Positions 28,279 to 38,843 of a stretch of DNA of 64,000 nt are shown here, piece after piece. Positions within the stretch are counted from its first letter, which is position 1. Each line of letters opens with the position of its first letter. The translations under genes and the position numbers were made by a program. Below the pieces are notes generated by a model, which worked only from the letters and a program-made list of their open reading frames with translations, had not been told where the DNA came from and did no database searches. Source of the stretch: JAXMCK01 sp046349395 (GTDB lineage Bacteria; Pseudomonadota; Alphaproteobacteria; Geminicoccales; Geminicoccaceae); contig JAXMCK010000004.1 in the NCBI GenBank assembly GCA_046349395.1, positions 682,001 to 746,000 on the forward strand, written 5' to 3'.

Positions 28279-30567
28279 ATGGCGCCCATCGAGCGTCTCG
28301 CCTTCATCGGCAACTCGCTGCCACGCCGGTGCGGGATCGCGACATTCACGACGGATTTACAGCAGGCCGTGGCAGGTGCCGCCTCGCGGGTCGCGACCCG
28401 CATCGTGGCGCTGAACGACGACGGCGACGGGTACGACTATCCGGCATCCGTCCTCGCCGAGATCGAGGAAGGCCGGCTCGACGACTACGCGTTGGCGGCG
28501 GGTATCCTGAACGCCGGCCGCTTCGACGTGGTCTCGCTGCAGCACGAGTTCGGCATCTTCGGCGGCGAGGCGGGCGAGCACGTTCTGGCCCTGCTGCGCC
28601 GGCTCACCATGCCAGTCGTGACGACGCTGCACACGGTGCTGGAGAGTCCCTCGCCCGAGCAGCACCGCGTCATGCGCCAGGTGATCGAGGCGTCGGCCCG
28701 GATCGTCGTCATGGCGGAGAAGGCTCGCGATCTGCTGCGGGCGGGCTACGGGCTGGCCGCGGACAGGATCGAGGTGATCCCGCACGGGATCCCGGACGTG
28801 CCGTTCGTCGAACCGGATAGCGCGAAGGCGGCCCTGGGTTTCGGGGACCGGCCGATCATCCTCACCTTCGGCCTGCTGTCGCCGAACAAGGGCATCGAGG
28901 TGATGATCGATGCCCTGCCGTCGATCCTGGAGCAGTGCCCGAGAGCCCTCTACGTCGTGCTGGGCGCCACGCATCCGAACCTCGTCCGGCAGGAAGGCGA
29001 GACCTATCGCCTGGGGCTGGTCGAGCGCGCGAGGGCGCTCGGTTTCGAAGGTTCGGTCCTTCTGCTCGACCGGTTCGTCGATCAGCCGACGCTGCTGGAG
29101 CACATCGCCGCCTGCGACGTCTACGTGACGCCGTATCTGAGCGAGGCCCAGATGACCTCGGGCACCCTCGCCTACAGCTTCGGCATGGGCAAGGCCGTGG
29201 TGTCGACTCCCTATTGGCATGCACAGGAACTGCTGGCCGACGGGCGGGGGGTCTTGGTCCCGTTCGGCGATGCGGCGGCACTCGGACGCGAGATCGGCTC
29301 ACTGCTGAGCGACGAGACGCGCCGGCTGGCGATGCGGCGTCGAGCCTACGCGGCCAGCCGGGCGATGACCTGGGAGCAGACGGCGGAGCGCTATCTCTCG
29401 GTGTTCGAGGGAGCCCGCCGGCACGGGCGGTTCAAGGTGGTGGCCCGCGCGCAGGGGCTGCCGGGACGGGATGCGCTGCCCGAACCGCGCCTCGATCACC
29501 TGCACGCCATGTGCGACGACACGGGGCTGTACCAGCACGCGGTCTATTCGGTGCCGGACCGTGCGCACGGCTACTGTGTGGACGACAATGCGCGTGCGCT
29601 GCTTCTCTCCTGCTCGCTGGCTGCGACAGGCGGGCCGCGGCTGTCGGAACCGATGACGGCGCGCTTTGCCGCCTTCGTGCAGCATGCCTGGAACCCGGCG
29701 GCATCCCGCTTCCGCAACTTCATGAGCTTCGACCGGCGCTGGCTGGAGGAGGCGGGCTCCGAGGACAGCCACGGGCGTACACTCTGGGCGCTCGGGCAGT
29801 GCGCCGGTCACGACGCCGGCAATGTGCGGCGGCGGTGGGCGGCGGATCTCCTTCTGGAGGCGCTGCAGCCGGTCGAGGGCTTCCGCTCGCCGCGGGCCTG
29901 GGCGTTCACCCTTCTGGGACTCGATGCCTATTGCGCGACGCGGCATGCGGACGCTCGTGCCGGCCGGATGAGGCAAAGGCTCGCCGGACGGCTGATGGCG
30001 CTGCTGACGGCGACAGAGAAAGCTGACTGGGTCTGGTTCGAGCCGGGACTCTCCTACGACAATGCGCGACTGCCGCAGGCGCTGCTGCTGACGGGCATGG
30101 CGACCGAGGACCGAGAGATGGTTCACGCGGGTCTACGCTCGCTGCGCTGGCTCTGCGGGGTGCAGACCTCGCCCGCCGGGCTGTTCCGTCCCGTGGGCTC
30201 GGAGGGCTTCGGCGAACAGGGACGGCCGCCGCGACCCTTCGACCAGCAGCCGATCGAGGCAGCGGCGACCATTGCGGCCTGTCTCGCCGCTTGGCGGGCC
30301 GAGCCGGACGCGTTCTGGCGGGCCGAGGCTGCGCGGGCGTTCGCCTGGTTCCTGGGGGCCAACGATCTTGCGGAGCCGCTGGCCGACATCGAGACCGGAA
30401 GCTGCCGCGATGGGCTGCACCGCGACCGGCCGAACGAGAACCGGGGCGGGGAATCGGTGCTGGCCTATCTCACCGGCCTATGCGACATGCGACGGCTGAT
30501 GGGACTGACGGGTGCCCAGGAGCGGCAGGCGGTGGAGCGCCGTAGCCTGGAGGCACGCGTCAGCTGA
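28279..30567 (+). CDS. GT4 glycosyltransferase fused to an alpha/alpha-barrel domain
   Basis: 762 residues. The N-terminal half is a GT4 (GT-B) transferase: FIGNSLPRRCGIATFTTDL, LQHEFGIFGGEAG, the middle FGLLSPNKGIEVMIDAL, and PYLSEAQMTSGTLAYSFGMGKAVVSTPYW. From ~400 the protein has a helical six-hairpin-glycosidase-like fold (YCVDDNARALLLS, FRNFMSFDRRWLEE, FEPGLSYDNARLPQALLL). It could couple synthesis and trimming of a mannose-type glycan; that is inference from the adjacent GH130 gene. The ATG at 28279, behind GGGAGATC, is chosen over a GTG at 28261. Confidence 0.85.
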   Translation: MAPIERLAFIGNSLPRRCGIATFTTDLQQAVAGAASRVATRIVALNDDGDGYDYPASVLAEIEEGRLDDYALAAGILNAGRFDVVSLQHEFGIFGGEAGEHVLALLRRLTMPVVTTLHTVLESPSPEQHRVMRQVIEASARIVVMAEKARDLLRAGYGLAADRIEVIPHGIPDVPFVEPDSAKAALGFGDRPIILTFGLLSPNKGIEVMIDALPSILEQCPRALYVVLGATHPNLVRQEGETYRLGLVERARALGFEGSVLLLDRFVDQPTLLEHIAACDVYVTPYLSEAQMTSGTLAYSFGMGKAVVSTPYWHAQELLADGRGVLVPFGDAAALGREIGSLLSDETRRLAMRRRAYAASRAMTWEQTAERYLSVFEGARRHGRFKVVARAQGLPGRDALPEPRLDHLHAMCDDTGLYQHAVYSVPDRAHGYCVDDNARALLLSCSLAATGGPRLSEPMTARFAAFVQHAWNPAASRFRNFMSFDRRWLEEAGSEDSHGRTLWALGQCAGHDAGNVRRRWAADLLLEALQPVEGFRSPRAWAFTLLGLDAYCATRHADARAGRMRQRLAGRLMALLTATEKADWVWFEPGLSYDNARLPQALLLTGMATEDREMVHAGLRSLRWLCGVQTSPAGLFRPVGSEGFGEQGRPPRPFDQQPIEAAATIAACLAAWRAEPDAFWRAEAARAFAWFLGANDLAEPLADIETGSCRDGLHRDRPNENRGGESVLAYLTGLCDMRRLMGLTGAQERQAVERRSLEARVS

Positions 30568-30592
30568 CGGCAGCGACGGAGGCCCTGGAGCT

Positions 30593-31891
30593 TTGACGGC
30601 AGGCGACTTCCTGGTGGAGCAGGACCTCGTCCTGCGTCCCGATCCTTCGCGCGTGGTGCTGCGGCCGTTCAAGCCGGCGACCGAGCCGCGCGGGCTCAAT
30701 CCGACCGACAGGACGCGGGCCGACAAGATCGTGCAGCGGATCCAGGCGCTGGATGTGGCCGCGGCCCAGGCCGATCTCGACGACATCATGGCGGGCTTCG
30801 GCCACCGCCACCGCGACGTGCTGGCGGCATTCGACGCGCGGGCGGACGAGATGGAGCCGGCGTTCTCGCCGCATCCGCCGTTCACCGAGGTCCAGCGCCG
30901 GCTCGTCGGGGCCTATTTCCTGCACGAATACTCGTTCGAGGCGGCGGCCCTCTTCAATCCGAGCATGGTCGCCCACCCGGACCAGTCGGGCCTGGAGCCG
31001 GAGGCGCTGCGCTTCGTCATGAGCCTGCGCGCCGTCGGCGAGGGGCACGTCTCCTCGCTGACCTTCCGCAGCGGCGTGGTCACGGCGGACGGTCGGGTCC
31101 GCATCGATCGCGCGGGCCGGGGCACGCTGGAGGCACGACTGCAGCGGCGGACGACGGGACCGGGTGGCGACACCGTGAAAGTCGCCTTCCCGCCCGACGT
31201 CGATCTCGGCGAGCGGGTCATCTTTCCGGTGACGATGCCGCAGATGAACGGCATCGAGGACGCCCGCTTCGTCCTGTTCGAGGACGAGGGCGAACGCGCC
31301 TACTACGCGACCTACACGGCCTATAGCGGCAAGGCGATCCGCTCCGAACTGCTGCGGACCGAGGACTTCCTCACCTTCACGCTCTCGCCGCTGCAGGGCT
31401 CTGCCACGCACAACAAGGGCATGGCGCTGTTCCCGCGCAAGCTCGGCGGCCGCTATGCGATGATCGGCCGGCAGGACAACGAGAACCTGTTCCTCATCTA
31501 CTCCGACGACCTGCACGTTTGGAACGACGGCACGGTCATCGTCGAGCCGCGCTACCCCTGGGAGTTCGTCCAACTCGGCAACAGCGGGGCGCCGATCGAG
31601 ATCGACCAGGGCTGGCTCGTCCTCACGCACGGGGTGGGGCCGGTCCGGCGCTACACGATCGGGGCGGTGCTGCTCGACCGCGACGATCCCTCGAAGGTAC
31701 TGGCGCGCAGCCGCGTGCCGCTGATCGAGCCGCAGGAGGGCGAGCGCGAGGGCTATGTGCCGAACGTCGTCTACACCTGCGGGGCGCTGGTCCATAGCGG
31801 CCGGCTGGTGCTGCCCTATGCGGTGGCGGACAGCTTCACCAGGGTGGCGACCATCGGGCTCGACGCGCTCCTGGCCTCGCTCGACGGCTGA
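30593..31891 (+). CDS. GH130 family glycoside phosphorylase (beta-mannoside type)
   Basis: About 432 residues. It matches the long GH130 subgroup: N-terminal helical part with FGHRHRDVLAAF, then HEYSFEAAALFNPSMVAHPDQ, RAVGEGHVSSLTFRSGVV, GIEDARFVLFEDEG and LGNSGAPIEI across a five-bladed propeller. GH130 enzymes phosphorolyse beta-mannosides, and related long members act on beta-1,2-mannooligosaccharides. The start is a TTG at 30593 with GGAG upstream, 25 nt after the GT4 stop; an upstream start is possible. Confidence 0.85.
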   Translation: MTAGDFLVEQDLVLRPDPSRVVLRPFKPATEPRGLNPTDRTRADKIVQRIQALDVAAAQADLDDIMAGFGHRHRDVLAAFDARADEMEPAFSPHPPFTEVQRRLVGAYFLHEYSFEAAALFNPSMVAHPDQSGLEPEALRFVMSLRAVGEGHVSSLTFRSGVVTADGRVRIDRAGRGTLEARLQRRTTGPGGDTVKVAFPPDVDLGERVIFPVTMPQMNGIEDARFVLFEDEGERAYYATYTAYSGKAIRSELLRTEDFLTFTLSPLQGSATHNKGMALFPRKLGGRYAMIGRQDNENLFLIYSDDLHVWNDGTVIVEPRYPWEFVQLGNSGAPIEIDQGWLVLTHGVGPVRRYTIGAVLLDRDDPSKVLARSRVPLIEPQEGEREGYVPNVVYTCGALVHSGRLVLPYAVADSFTRVATIGLDALLASLDG

Positions 31892-31897
31892 GGCCGG

Positions 31898-32884
31898 TCA
31901 GGGGCGGAGCGTCGCGAGCAGCACCGAGAGGGTGACGACGGAGACGGCGGTCGAGAGCAGGATCGTGCTCGTCGCCTCGGGCAGGGCCGCCTCGTAGCGG
32001 GCGGCGAAGAGGTAGCTGTTGATGCCGGCCGGCAGGGCCGCGACGGTGATCGCCACGGCGGCCGAGGCCGCCGACATGTCGAAGAGCGGCAGGACCGCCC
32101 AGAGCAGCAGCGGATGCAAAAGGGTCTTGAGCCCGGTCAGCGCGAGCGCCGGGCGCAGCGCCTTCGCCAGATGGAAGCGGGCGAGGTTGGCGCCCAGCGC
32201 GAAGAGGGCGGCCGGCAGGGCGGCAGCACCCAGGCTGCCGGCGAGGCGGTCGAGGACGGGCGGCAGCGGCAGGTCGGCCATGTTGAGCGCAAGGCCGCCG
32301 AAGATACCCCAGAGGATTGGGTTGGTGACCAGCCCCTTGGCGATGTTCCAGGGCAGGAGGTGGAGGGCGCCGGTCGCCCCCTTCCCCGTCTCGGCGACGA
32401 TAGTTGTGAGCGTGAACAGGAAAGGGCTGTGGAAGGCGATGATCAGCGCCACCGGGACGGCGGCGGGCGGACCATAGGCGGTGATGACGAGCGGCGTGCC
32501 AAGGACGACGACATTCGAGAAGGCGGCCGTGATGCCGAAGATGGCGGGATCGGCCCCGCGCCGGCCGAACGGGCCGAAGCCCATGGCGACGCCGAGAAAG
32601 AAGATGACGGCCGCACAGCCGAAATAGGCGAGGACGAGGCCCCATTCGGGATGGCCCGGAAGCTCCGCCGACGCCAGCGAGCGGAGCAGCATCACGGGGA
32701 TCGCGAAGTTGAACGCGAACAACGACAGGCCGCGGGCTCCCGCCTCGTCGAACAGCCGCAGCTTCAGCGCCGCCCAACCCAGGAGGACGATGCCGAAGAC
32801 GGGCGTGACGGTGTCGATGATGACGGAAATGGCGGCTCTCGCAGCGCGTGGGGCCGCAGAGAGCCAGCGCCCCGGACGGGGCAC
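31898..32884 (-). CDS. AEC family (auxin-efflux-carrier-like) transporter
   Basis: About 328 residues with ~10 hydrophobic helices in the AEC two-repeat arrangement; typical segments are TVTPVFGIVLLGWAALK, FNFAIPVMLLRSLA, NVVVLGTPLVITAYG, LPAALFALGANLA and LPAGINSYLFA. Such proteins export organic acids or similar anions. No ATG exists at the expected place; GTG 32884 is used, though translation could begin nearer the TVTPVFG segment from a rare codon. It converges on the GH130 gene and lies 47 nt downstream of the fasciclin gene. Confidence 0.82.
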   Translation of the reverse strand: MPRPGRWLSAAPRAARAAISVIIDTVTPVFGIVLLGWAALKLRLFDEAGARGLSLFAFNFAIPVMLLRSLASAELPGHPEWGLVLAYFGCAAVIFFLGVAMGFGPFGRRGADPAIFGITAAFSNVVVLGTPLVITAYGPPAAVPVALIIAFHSPFLFTLTTIVAETGKGATGALHLLPWNIAKGLVTNPILWGIFGGLALNMADLPLPPVLDRLAGSLGAAALPAALFALGANLARFHLAKALRPALALTGLKTLLHPLLLWAVLPLFDMSAASAAVAITVAALPAGINSYLFAARYEAALPEATSTILLSTAVSVVTLSVLLATLRP

Positions 32885-32931
32885 AAGCGGAAGATGGCCC
32901 GGCCGCCATGCCGGCGGCCGGGCAGCCGATG

Positions 32932-33423
32932 TCAGTGGCGGATCTCGCCGGGGAAGAGGACGTCCCCGATCTCGTGGATGATGCTCTGGTTGGCGCGGAT
33001 GTCGGCGTTGACGACCCGGATGCCGTTGATCCGGACGTTGCCGTTGGAGCGGACGGCGCGGATCTTCGCTTCCGAGACGTTCGCCGTCTGCACCAGCGTC
33101 GCCTTGGTCGGCACGGCAGCGGCCGGGATCTGGGCGCCCACGAGGTGGTAGGTGAGTATGGCGCCGAGCTTGCCCTTGTTGCCCGGCAGCAGGAGGGCCG
33201 CGACCGTGCCGGGTGGCAGGCGGAGGAAGGCCTGGTTGTTGGGGGCGAAGAGCGTGCACCTGGTGCAGTTCGCCACCGCATCCGCCAGTCCGGCGGCGTT
33301 GATCGCGGCGACGAGGGTGGCAAAGCGGGGACGCTCCTCCAGTTCCCGCAGGAGATTGCCGGCGGACGCCGGCGCGGAGGCGAGGAACAACATGCCGAGA
33401 GTAGCCATCAACAAACGTCGCAT
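32932..33423 (-). CDS. Secreted fasciclin-domain protein
   Basis: 163 residues: signal peptide (MRRLLMATLGMLFLASAPASA) and one FAS1 domain with the two conserved boxes (CTLFAPNNQAFLRLP and HEIGDVLFPG) and the central YH motif (ILTYHLVGA). FAS1 domains mediate adhesion in the envelope or matrix. Two cysteines (NCTRC) precede the first box. It may be co-transcribed with the AEC transporter. Confidence 0.9.
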   Translation of the reverse strand: MRRLLMATLGMLFLASAPASAGNLLRELEERPRFATLVAAINAAGLADAVANCTRCTLFAPNNQAFLRLPPGTVAALLLPGNKGKLGAILTYHLVGAQIPAAAVPTKATLVQTANVSEAKIRAVRSNGNVRINGIRVVNADIRANQSIIHEIGDVLFPGEIRH

Positions 33424-33611
33424 GGACCATTCTCCAGGTTGTGGGCGACGCCGTCTTGGACGACATCTCGGGCGCCGGTGGATCGCTGGGCTCGCGCCGG
33501 CGTGACCGGGCGTGATCGCGCTCGCGGCGACGTGATCGAGCGCTCGACAGGTTGCGCGACGTTCAGGCTTGGCCGATGTTGCGCGGCCAAGCCGGCTTGG
33601 GGAGGCTCGCC

Positions 33612-34589
33612 ATGAACAGCAGCTGCGACACGCTCTGGTTCGACCCGCCGCTCCGACGGCGGATCTACGACAGCATCCTGGAGACGATCGGCAACACGCC
33701 GCTGGTGCGGGTGAAGCGGATCTGTGCCGAGGAGGGGATCGCGGCCGACCTCCTCCTGAAGCTCGAGTTCTTCAACCCCATCGCCAGCGTGAAGGACCGT
33801 ATCGGCGTGGCGATGGTCGAGGCGCTGGAGGCCGAGGGCAAGCTGCAGCCGGGCGGCACCATCGTCGAGCCGACCTCGGGCAATACCGGCATCGGCCTCG
33901 CCTTCGTCAGCGCGGCGCGCGGCTACAAGCTGATCCTCACCATGCCGGAATCGGTCTCGATCGAGCGGCGCAAGATGCTGGCCTTCCTGGGAGCCGAGGT
34001 CGTCCTCACCCCGCGCGAGAAGGGGATGAAGGGGGCCATCGCCGAAGCCGAGGCGATCCTGGCGAAGACGCCGGGTGCGGTCATGGCCGGCCAGTTCGAC
34101 AACCCGGCCAACCCCGCGATCCACCGCCGGACCACGGCCGAGGAGATCTGGGTCGACACCGAGGGCAAGGTCGACGTCGTGATCTCCGGTGTCGGCACCG
34201 GCGGCACGTTGACCGGCGTCGGCCAGGTGCTGAAGAGCCGCAAGCCGTCGGTCCGCATGGTCGCGGTCGAGCCGGAGGCGAGCCCGGTCCTCTCGGGCGG
34301 CTCGCCCTCCCCGCACCCGATCCAGGGCATTGGTGCGGGCTTCGTGCCCTCGATCCTCGACACCGGGCTGATCGACGAGATCGTGAAGGTCCCGAACGAG
34401 GCCGCCTTCGCCGCCAGCCGCCGCCTCGCCCGCACCGAGGGCATCCCGGGCGGCATCTCGGCCGGGGCCGCACTCACCGCCGCCATCGAGGTCGCCAGGC
34501 GCCCCGACATGCACGGCAAGACCATCGTCACCATCATCCCGAGCTTCGCCGAACGCTACATCACCACCGCACTCTTCGAAGGACTCTGA
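33612..34589 (+). CDS. cysK: Cysteine synthase A (O-acetylserine sulfhydrylase)
   Basis: 325 residues of the PLP fold-type II family. The Schiff-base lysine is K61 in NPIASVKDR; the substrate loop TSGNTGIG and the PLP-phosphate loop GVGTGGT are intact. It makes cysteine from O-acetylserine and sulfide. The ATG at 33612 follows GGGGAGG and is favoured over upstream starts. It is followed after 7 nt by an FGGY kinase, an unusual partner. Confidence 0.93.
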   Translation: MNSSCDTLWFDPPLRRRIYDSILETIGNTPLVRVKRICAEEGIAADLLLKLEFFNPIASVKDRIGVAMVEALEAEGKLQPGGTIVEPTSGNTGIGLAFVSAARGYKLILTMPESVSIERRKMLAFLGAEVVLTPREKGMKGAIAEAEAILAKTPGAVMAGQFDNPANPAIHRRTTAEEIWVDTEGKVDVVISGVGTGGTLTGVGQVLKSRKPSVRMVAVEPEASPVLSGGSPSPHPIQGIGAGFVPSILDTGLIDEIVKVPNEAAFAASRRLARTEGIPGGISAGAALTAAIEVARRPDMHGKTIVTIIPSFAERYITTALFEGL

Positions 34590-34596
34590 GGGGACA

Positions 34597-35859
34597 ATGG
34601 ATCTGGTCGCAGGGGTGGATGTCGGAACCTCGGGGGTGCGCGGGCTCGCCGTCGACCCGAAGGGCAAGGTCGTGGCGGAGGCGAGCCGGCGGCTGCCGGC
34701 GCCGGTGACCGACGGAGCGAAGATCACGCAGGACCCGCACGCCTGGTGGGAGGCGGTGGCGGCCGTGCTGGCCCAGCTGGCCGAGGCGCAGCCCGGGCGG
34801 ATCGCCGCCGTCGCGGTCGACGGCACCTCCGGCACCATGCTCCTGGTCGACCGTGCCGGCCGGCCGACCGGACCCGTGCGGATGTACAATGACGGGTCGG
34901 GGGCGGCGCATGCCGGCCGGATCCGCGAGGTGGCACCGCTGGAGAGCGGGGCGCACGGGGCGACCTCGCCGCTCGCCTGGCTGATGGTGCATGCGGCCGA
35001 GTGCAAGGGTGCCGTGCACGCGGTGCACCAGGCGGACTGGCTTCTCGGGCGCTTGTGCGGCCGGCACGGCATCTCGGACGACAACAATGCACTCAAGACC
35101 GGCTGGGACCCGGTCGGCCGGCATTGGCCGGAATGGATCGAGTCCTTGGGCGTACACCGCAGCGTGTTGCCCGGTGTGGTCGAGCCCGGCACCGTCGTCG
35201 GCGAGGCGACGACCGAGATCGGCCTCCCCGAGGGCTGCCTCGTCGTCGCCGGCACGACGGACGGCTGTGCGGCGTTTCTCGCGACCGGGGCCGACAAGCC
35301 CGGCGACGGCGTCACGTCGCTCGGGACGACGCTGACGCTGAAGCTCCTGGCCGACAAACCGATGTTCGACGCCCATTGGGGTGTCTACAGCCACCGGCTG
35401 CTCGGTATGTGGCTGACGGGCGGGGCGTCCAACACGGGGGGTGCTGCGCTGGCGAAGTTCTTCACGCCCGAGGCGATGGCGAAGCTGGAGCCGAAGCTGA
35501 AGCCCGAACAGCCGACGGGGCTCGACTTCTACCCCCTGCCCCGCCCCGGCGAGCGCTTCCCGATCAACGACCCCATCATGGCGTCACGCGAGGGACCGCG
35601 GCCGGAGGACGACGCGCAGTTCCTGCAGGCGCTGCTGGAGGGCATCGCCCAAGTCGAGGCGTTGGGCTACCGACGCATGACCGAGTTGGGCGCGCCGAAG
35701 CTGAAGAGTGTGCGCACGGTCGGCGGCGGTGCCGCCAACAAGGCCTGGAAGGCGATCCGCGCTCGCGAGCTGGGCGTCCCGCTGGTCGATCCGCTGCACG
35801 CAGAGGCCGCCTATGGAGCAGCGCGCCTGGCCCGCTACGGTCTCGACAACGGCGGTTGA
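34597..35859 (+). CDS. FGGY-family carbohydrate kinase (D-ribulose-kinase-like)
   Basis: 420 residues with the kinase ATP-binding folds: GVDVGTSGVRGLAVD (phosphate 1), AVDGTSGTMLLVD, TTDGCAAFLATGA, VTSLGTTLTLK and the adenosine motif VGGGAANKAWKAI. It is short and closest in style to plant/cyanobacterial ribulokinase-like proteins. It should phosphorylate a pentulose or similar ketose. It is co-transcribed with cysK. Confidence 0.85.
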   Translation: MDLVAGVDVGTSGVRGLAVDPKGKVVAEASRRLPAPVTDGAKITQDPHAWWEAVAAVLAQLAEAQPGRIAAVAVDGTSGTMLLVDRAGRPTGPVRMYNDGSGAAHAGRIREVAPLESGAHGATSPLAWLMVHAAECKGAVHAVHQADWLLGRLCGRHGISDDNNALKTGWDPVGRHWPEWIESLGVHRSVLPGVVEPGTVVGEATTEIGLPEGCLVVAGTTDGCAAFLATGADKPGDGVTSLGTTLTLKLLADKPMFDAHWGVYSHRLLGMWLTGGASNTGGAALAKFFTPEAMAKLEPKLKPEQPTGLDFYPLPRPGERFPINDPIMASREGPRPEDDAQFLQALLEGIAQVEALGYRRMTELGAPKLKSVRTVGGGAANKAWKAIRARELGVPLVDPLHAEAAYGAARLARYGLDNGG

Positions 35860-35874
35860 TCGGCCGGGTGCGCC

Positions 35875-36120
35875 TCAGCTCTGAGCTTCCTGCCACTGCC
35901 GGGGAAAAGGCCCGTACTTGTCATCTTCGGTAATCTTGCCGACCCGATAGCCGTCACCGTTCCAGGCGCGGAGGCTTGTCAGCAGTTCGTCATAGACCGT
36001 GCGCCAGATCAACTCGTCGCGTCGGTTCGAATTTGCGGACGCCCTCTCGGATGCCTCAGCGTCCGTATGCTCGTGCTCGTCCGTCACTGTGTGCCCTCGC
36101 CTTTCGATCGCGGCCCGCAA
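35875..36120 (-). CDS. Small hypothetical protein
   Basis: 81 residues from the ATG at 36120, or 70 from a GTG at 36087. Acidic, His/Glu-rich N-terminus (TDEHEHTDAEASE), then RRDELIWRTVYDELLTSLRAWNGDGYRVG. No family recognised. Converges on the FGGY kinase and is divergent from the PhyH gene. Confidence 0.5.
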   Translation of the reverse strand: MRAAIERRGHTVTDEHEHTDAEASERASANSNRRDELIWRTVYDELLTSLRAWNGDGYRVGKITEDDKYGPFPRQWQEAQS

Positions 36121-36205
36121 AGCTAATGCATTGAACCAACTAGAACCATTGCTATCGTCCAGTTCAAGTGCGGGCGAGCACGCAACAACAGGCGAGGCAA
36201 AGACG

Positions 36206-37041
<836 letters not shown>

Positions 37042-37042
<1 letters not shown>

Positions 37043-37734
37043 TGCGCCTGCGATTCGTCCTGCTGGCCTTTCTGCTGCTGGCCGCGGCACCCCTTCGCGC
37101 CGAGACGGTCGTCGACGTCGGGAAGGAGCATCTGCGCGAGGTCGTGAAGGACGTGCAGCCGACCCTCGACCGGTTCGGCTATACGGCCGTGCTCGCCGCC
37201 GGGACGCTCGACTTCACCGGCGTGCCGGCACCGGGCGAGGCGCTCACCGTGGCGGCGACGCTGGAGGCGGCGGCCGGCCATCTGCGGGTCTGGGCCGTGG
37301 CCCTGGCGTCCTGGGTCGGCATCATGCTGGGCAGCCAGATCGGCTACGCCATCGGCCAGCGCTTCGGCGGGGTCCTGCGCGGACGCTGGGCCGGGCTCGA
37401 CGAGAAGCTGGAGCAGTTGCGCGCGAAGCATCGCCGCTTCGGCATCTGGGTGGTCGTGGTGGCGCCCTTCTTCGACGGGCTGCGGCAGCTCAACGGGATC
37501 GCCGCCGGCCTGCTCGGCATGCCCTGGGCGCGGTTCACTGCCGCCACCTTCCTCGGGTGCAGCTTGTGGGTGGCGGTGTGGGTCGGCGGCGTGTGGTTCC
37601 TCGACGAGCACATGGCCGTCATCCTGCCGTTCGTGCGGGCAGCGGCCCCCTGGCTCATCGCGGCCGTGCTGGTCGCCGTGGCGGCATTCCTCTTGCATCG
37701 TCGGCGGGCGGTGCCGGAGGGGGGAAAGGGTTGA
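37042..37734 (+). CDS. DedA/VTT-type membrane protein
   Basis: 230 residues: signal-like N-terminus (MRLRFVLLAFLLLAAAPLRA), then a DedA/SNARE-associated region with helices and the conserved pattern LGSQIGYAIGQRFGG and VVAPFFDGLRQLNGIAAGLLGMPWARFTAATF. DedA proteins act in lipid or carrier flipping and envelope homeostasis. It overlaps the stop of the PhyH gene and its own stop overlaps the next gene. Confidence 0.82.
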
Positions 37735-38639
37735 GCCGCAAGCTGATCGTCGGGGCCGCACAGATGGGCCCGATCGCCAGGAACGAGAGTCGGACCTCGG
37801 CCGTGTCCCGCATGTTGGCGCTGATGCGGGAGGCTAAGGCGCGCGGCTGCCGCCTCGTCGTCTTCCCCGAGCTGACGCTCACCACCTTCTTCCCGCGCTG
37901 GTGGCTGCCCGAGGCGGAACAACTCGCCTTCTTCGAGGGGGAGATGCCGTCGGCGGACACCGCACCCCTGTTCCAGGTCGCGGCCGACCTCGGGATCGGG
38001 TTCAGCTTCGGCTATGGCGAGCTGACGCCGGACGGCCACCGATTCAACACCTCGATCCTGGTCGGGCCGGACGGCAAGGTCCTGCTCAAATACCGCAAGG
38101 TCCACCTGCCGGGGCACCGCGAGCACGAGCCGGAGCGGCCGTTCCAGCATCTGGAGAAGCGCTACTTCGAGCCGGGTGATCTGGGCTTCCCCACCGTGGA
38201 CGCCTTCGGCGGCCGGCTCGGCATGCTGATCTGCAACGACCGGCGCTGGCCGGAGGCCTGGCGCGTGCTGGGCCTCGCGGGAGCGGAGCTGGTCACGCTG
38301 GGCTACAACACGCCCCAGCACTACCCGCCGGTGCCGCAGCACGACCATCTGCAGAACTTCCACAACCATCTCGTGATGCGGGCCGGCGCCTACCAGAACG
38401 GCTGCTGGGTCGTGGGTGTCGCCAAGTGCGGGGTCGAGGAGGGCTGCCTGCTGATCGGGCAGAGCTGCATCATCGCCCCGACGGGCGAGATCGTCGCTAT
38501 GTGCACAACGCTCGAGGACGAACTCGTCACCGCCACCGTCGACCTCGAGCGGTGTGCGGAGCTGCGGCGACACATGTTCGCCTTCAACCTGCACCGCCGC
38601 CCGGAGTGCTACGGGCCGATCACCGCCTCGCTGGGCTGA
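37731..38639 (+). CDS. N-carbamoyl-D-amino acid amidohydrolase
   Basis: 302 residues, close to the usual 304. The nitrilase triad is E47 (FPELTLTTFFPRW), K123 (YRKVHLPGHREHE) and C168 (LICNDRRWPE), with context specific for D-carbamoylase (EC 3.5.1.77), which releases D-amino acids from N-carbamoyl precursors. It starts with TTG at 37731 overlapping the previous stop as TTGA; the residues SRKLIVGAAQMGP begin the family exactly here. No hydantoinase is visible nearby. Confidence 0.92.
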   Translation: MSRKLIVGAAQMGPIARNESRTSAVSRMLALMREAKARGCRLVVFPELTLTTFFPRWWLPEAEQLAFFEGEMPSADTAPLFQVAADLGIGFSFGYGELTPDGHRFNTSILVGPDGKVLLKYRKVHLPGHREHEPERPFQHLEKRYFEPGDLGFPTVDAFGGRLGMLICNDRRWPEAWRVLGLAGAELVTLGYNTPQHYPPVPQHDHLQNFHNHLVMRAGAYQNGCWVVGVAKCGVEEGCLLIGQSCIIAPTGEIVAMCTTLEDELVTATVDLERCAELRRHMFAFNLHRRPECYGPITASLG

Positions 38640-38843
38640 AGGCCGAACGCGCGCCCACGCGCAGAAGTCGAGCAATCCCGCGACTTCTTCACCCCCTGCG
38701 TTCACCGCCACGGGCGTCGCGGCGTCCGTCGAACATGTCGCACCCGGTTCGGTACGGGTTCGTACCCGCATCGGGGCGTTCTTTAGGATTCGATCAAGTT
38801 TTGGGCCTCTACGATCATTCCGGGCGGACGGAGCGCCGCCTAC

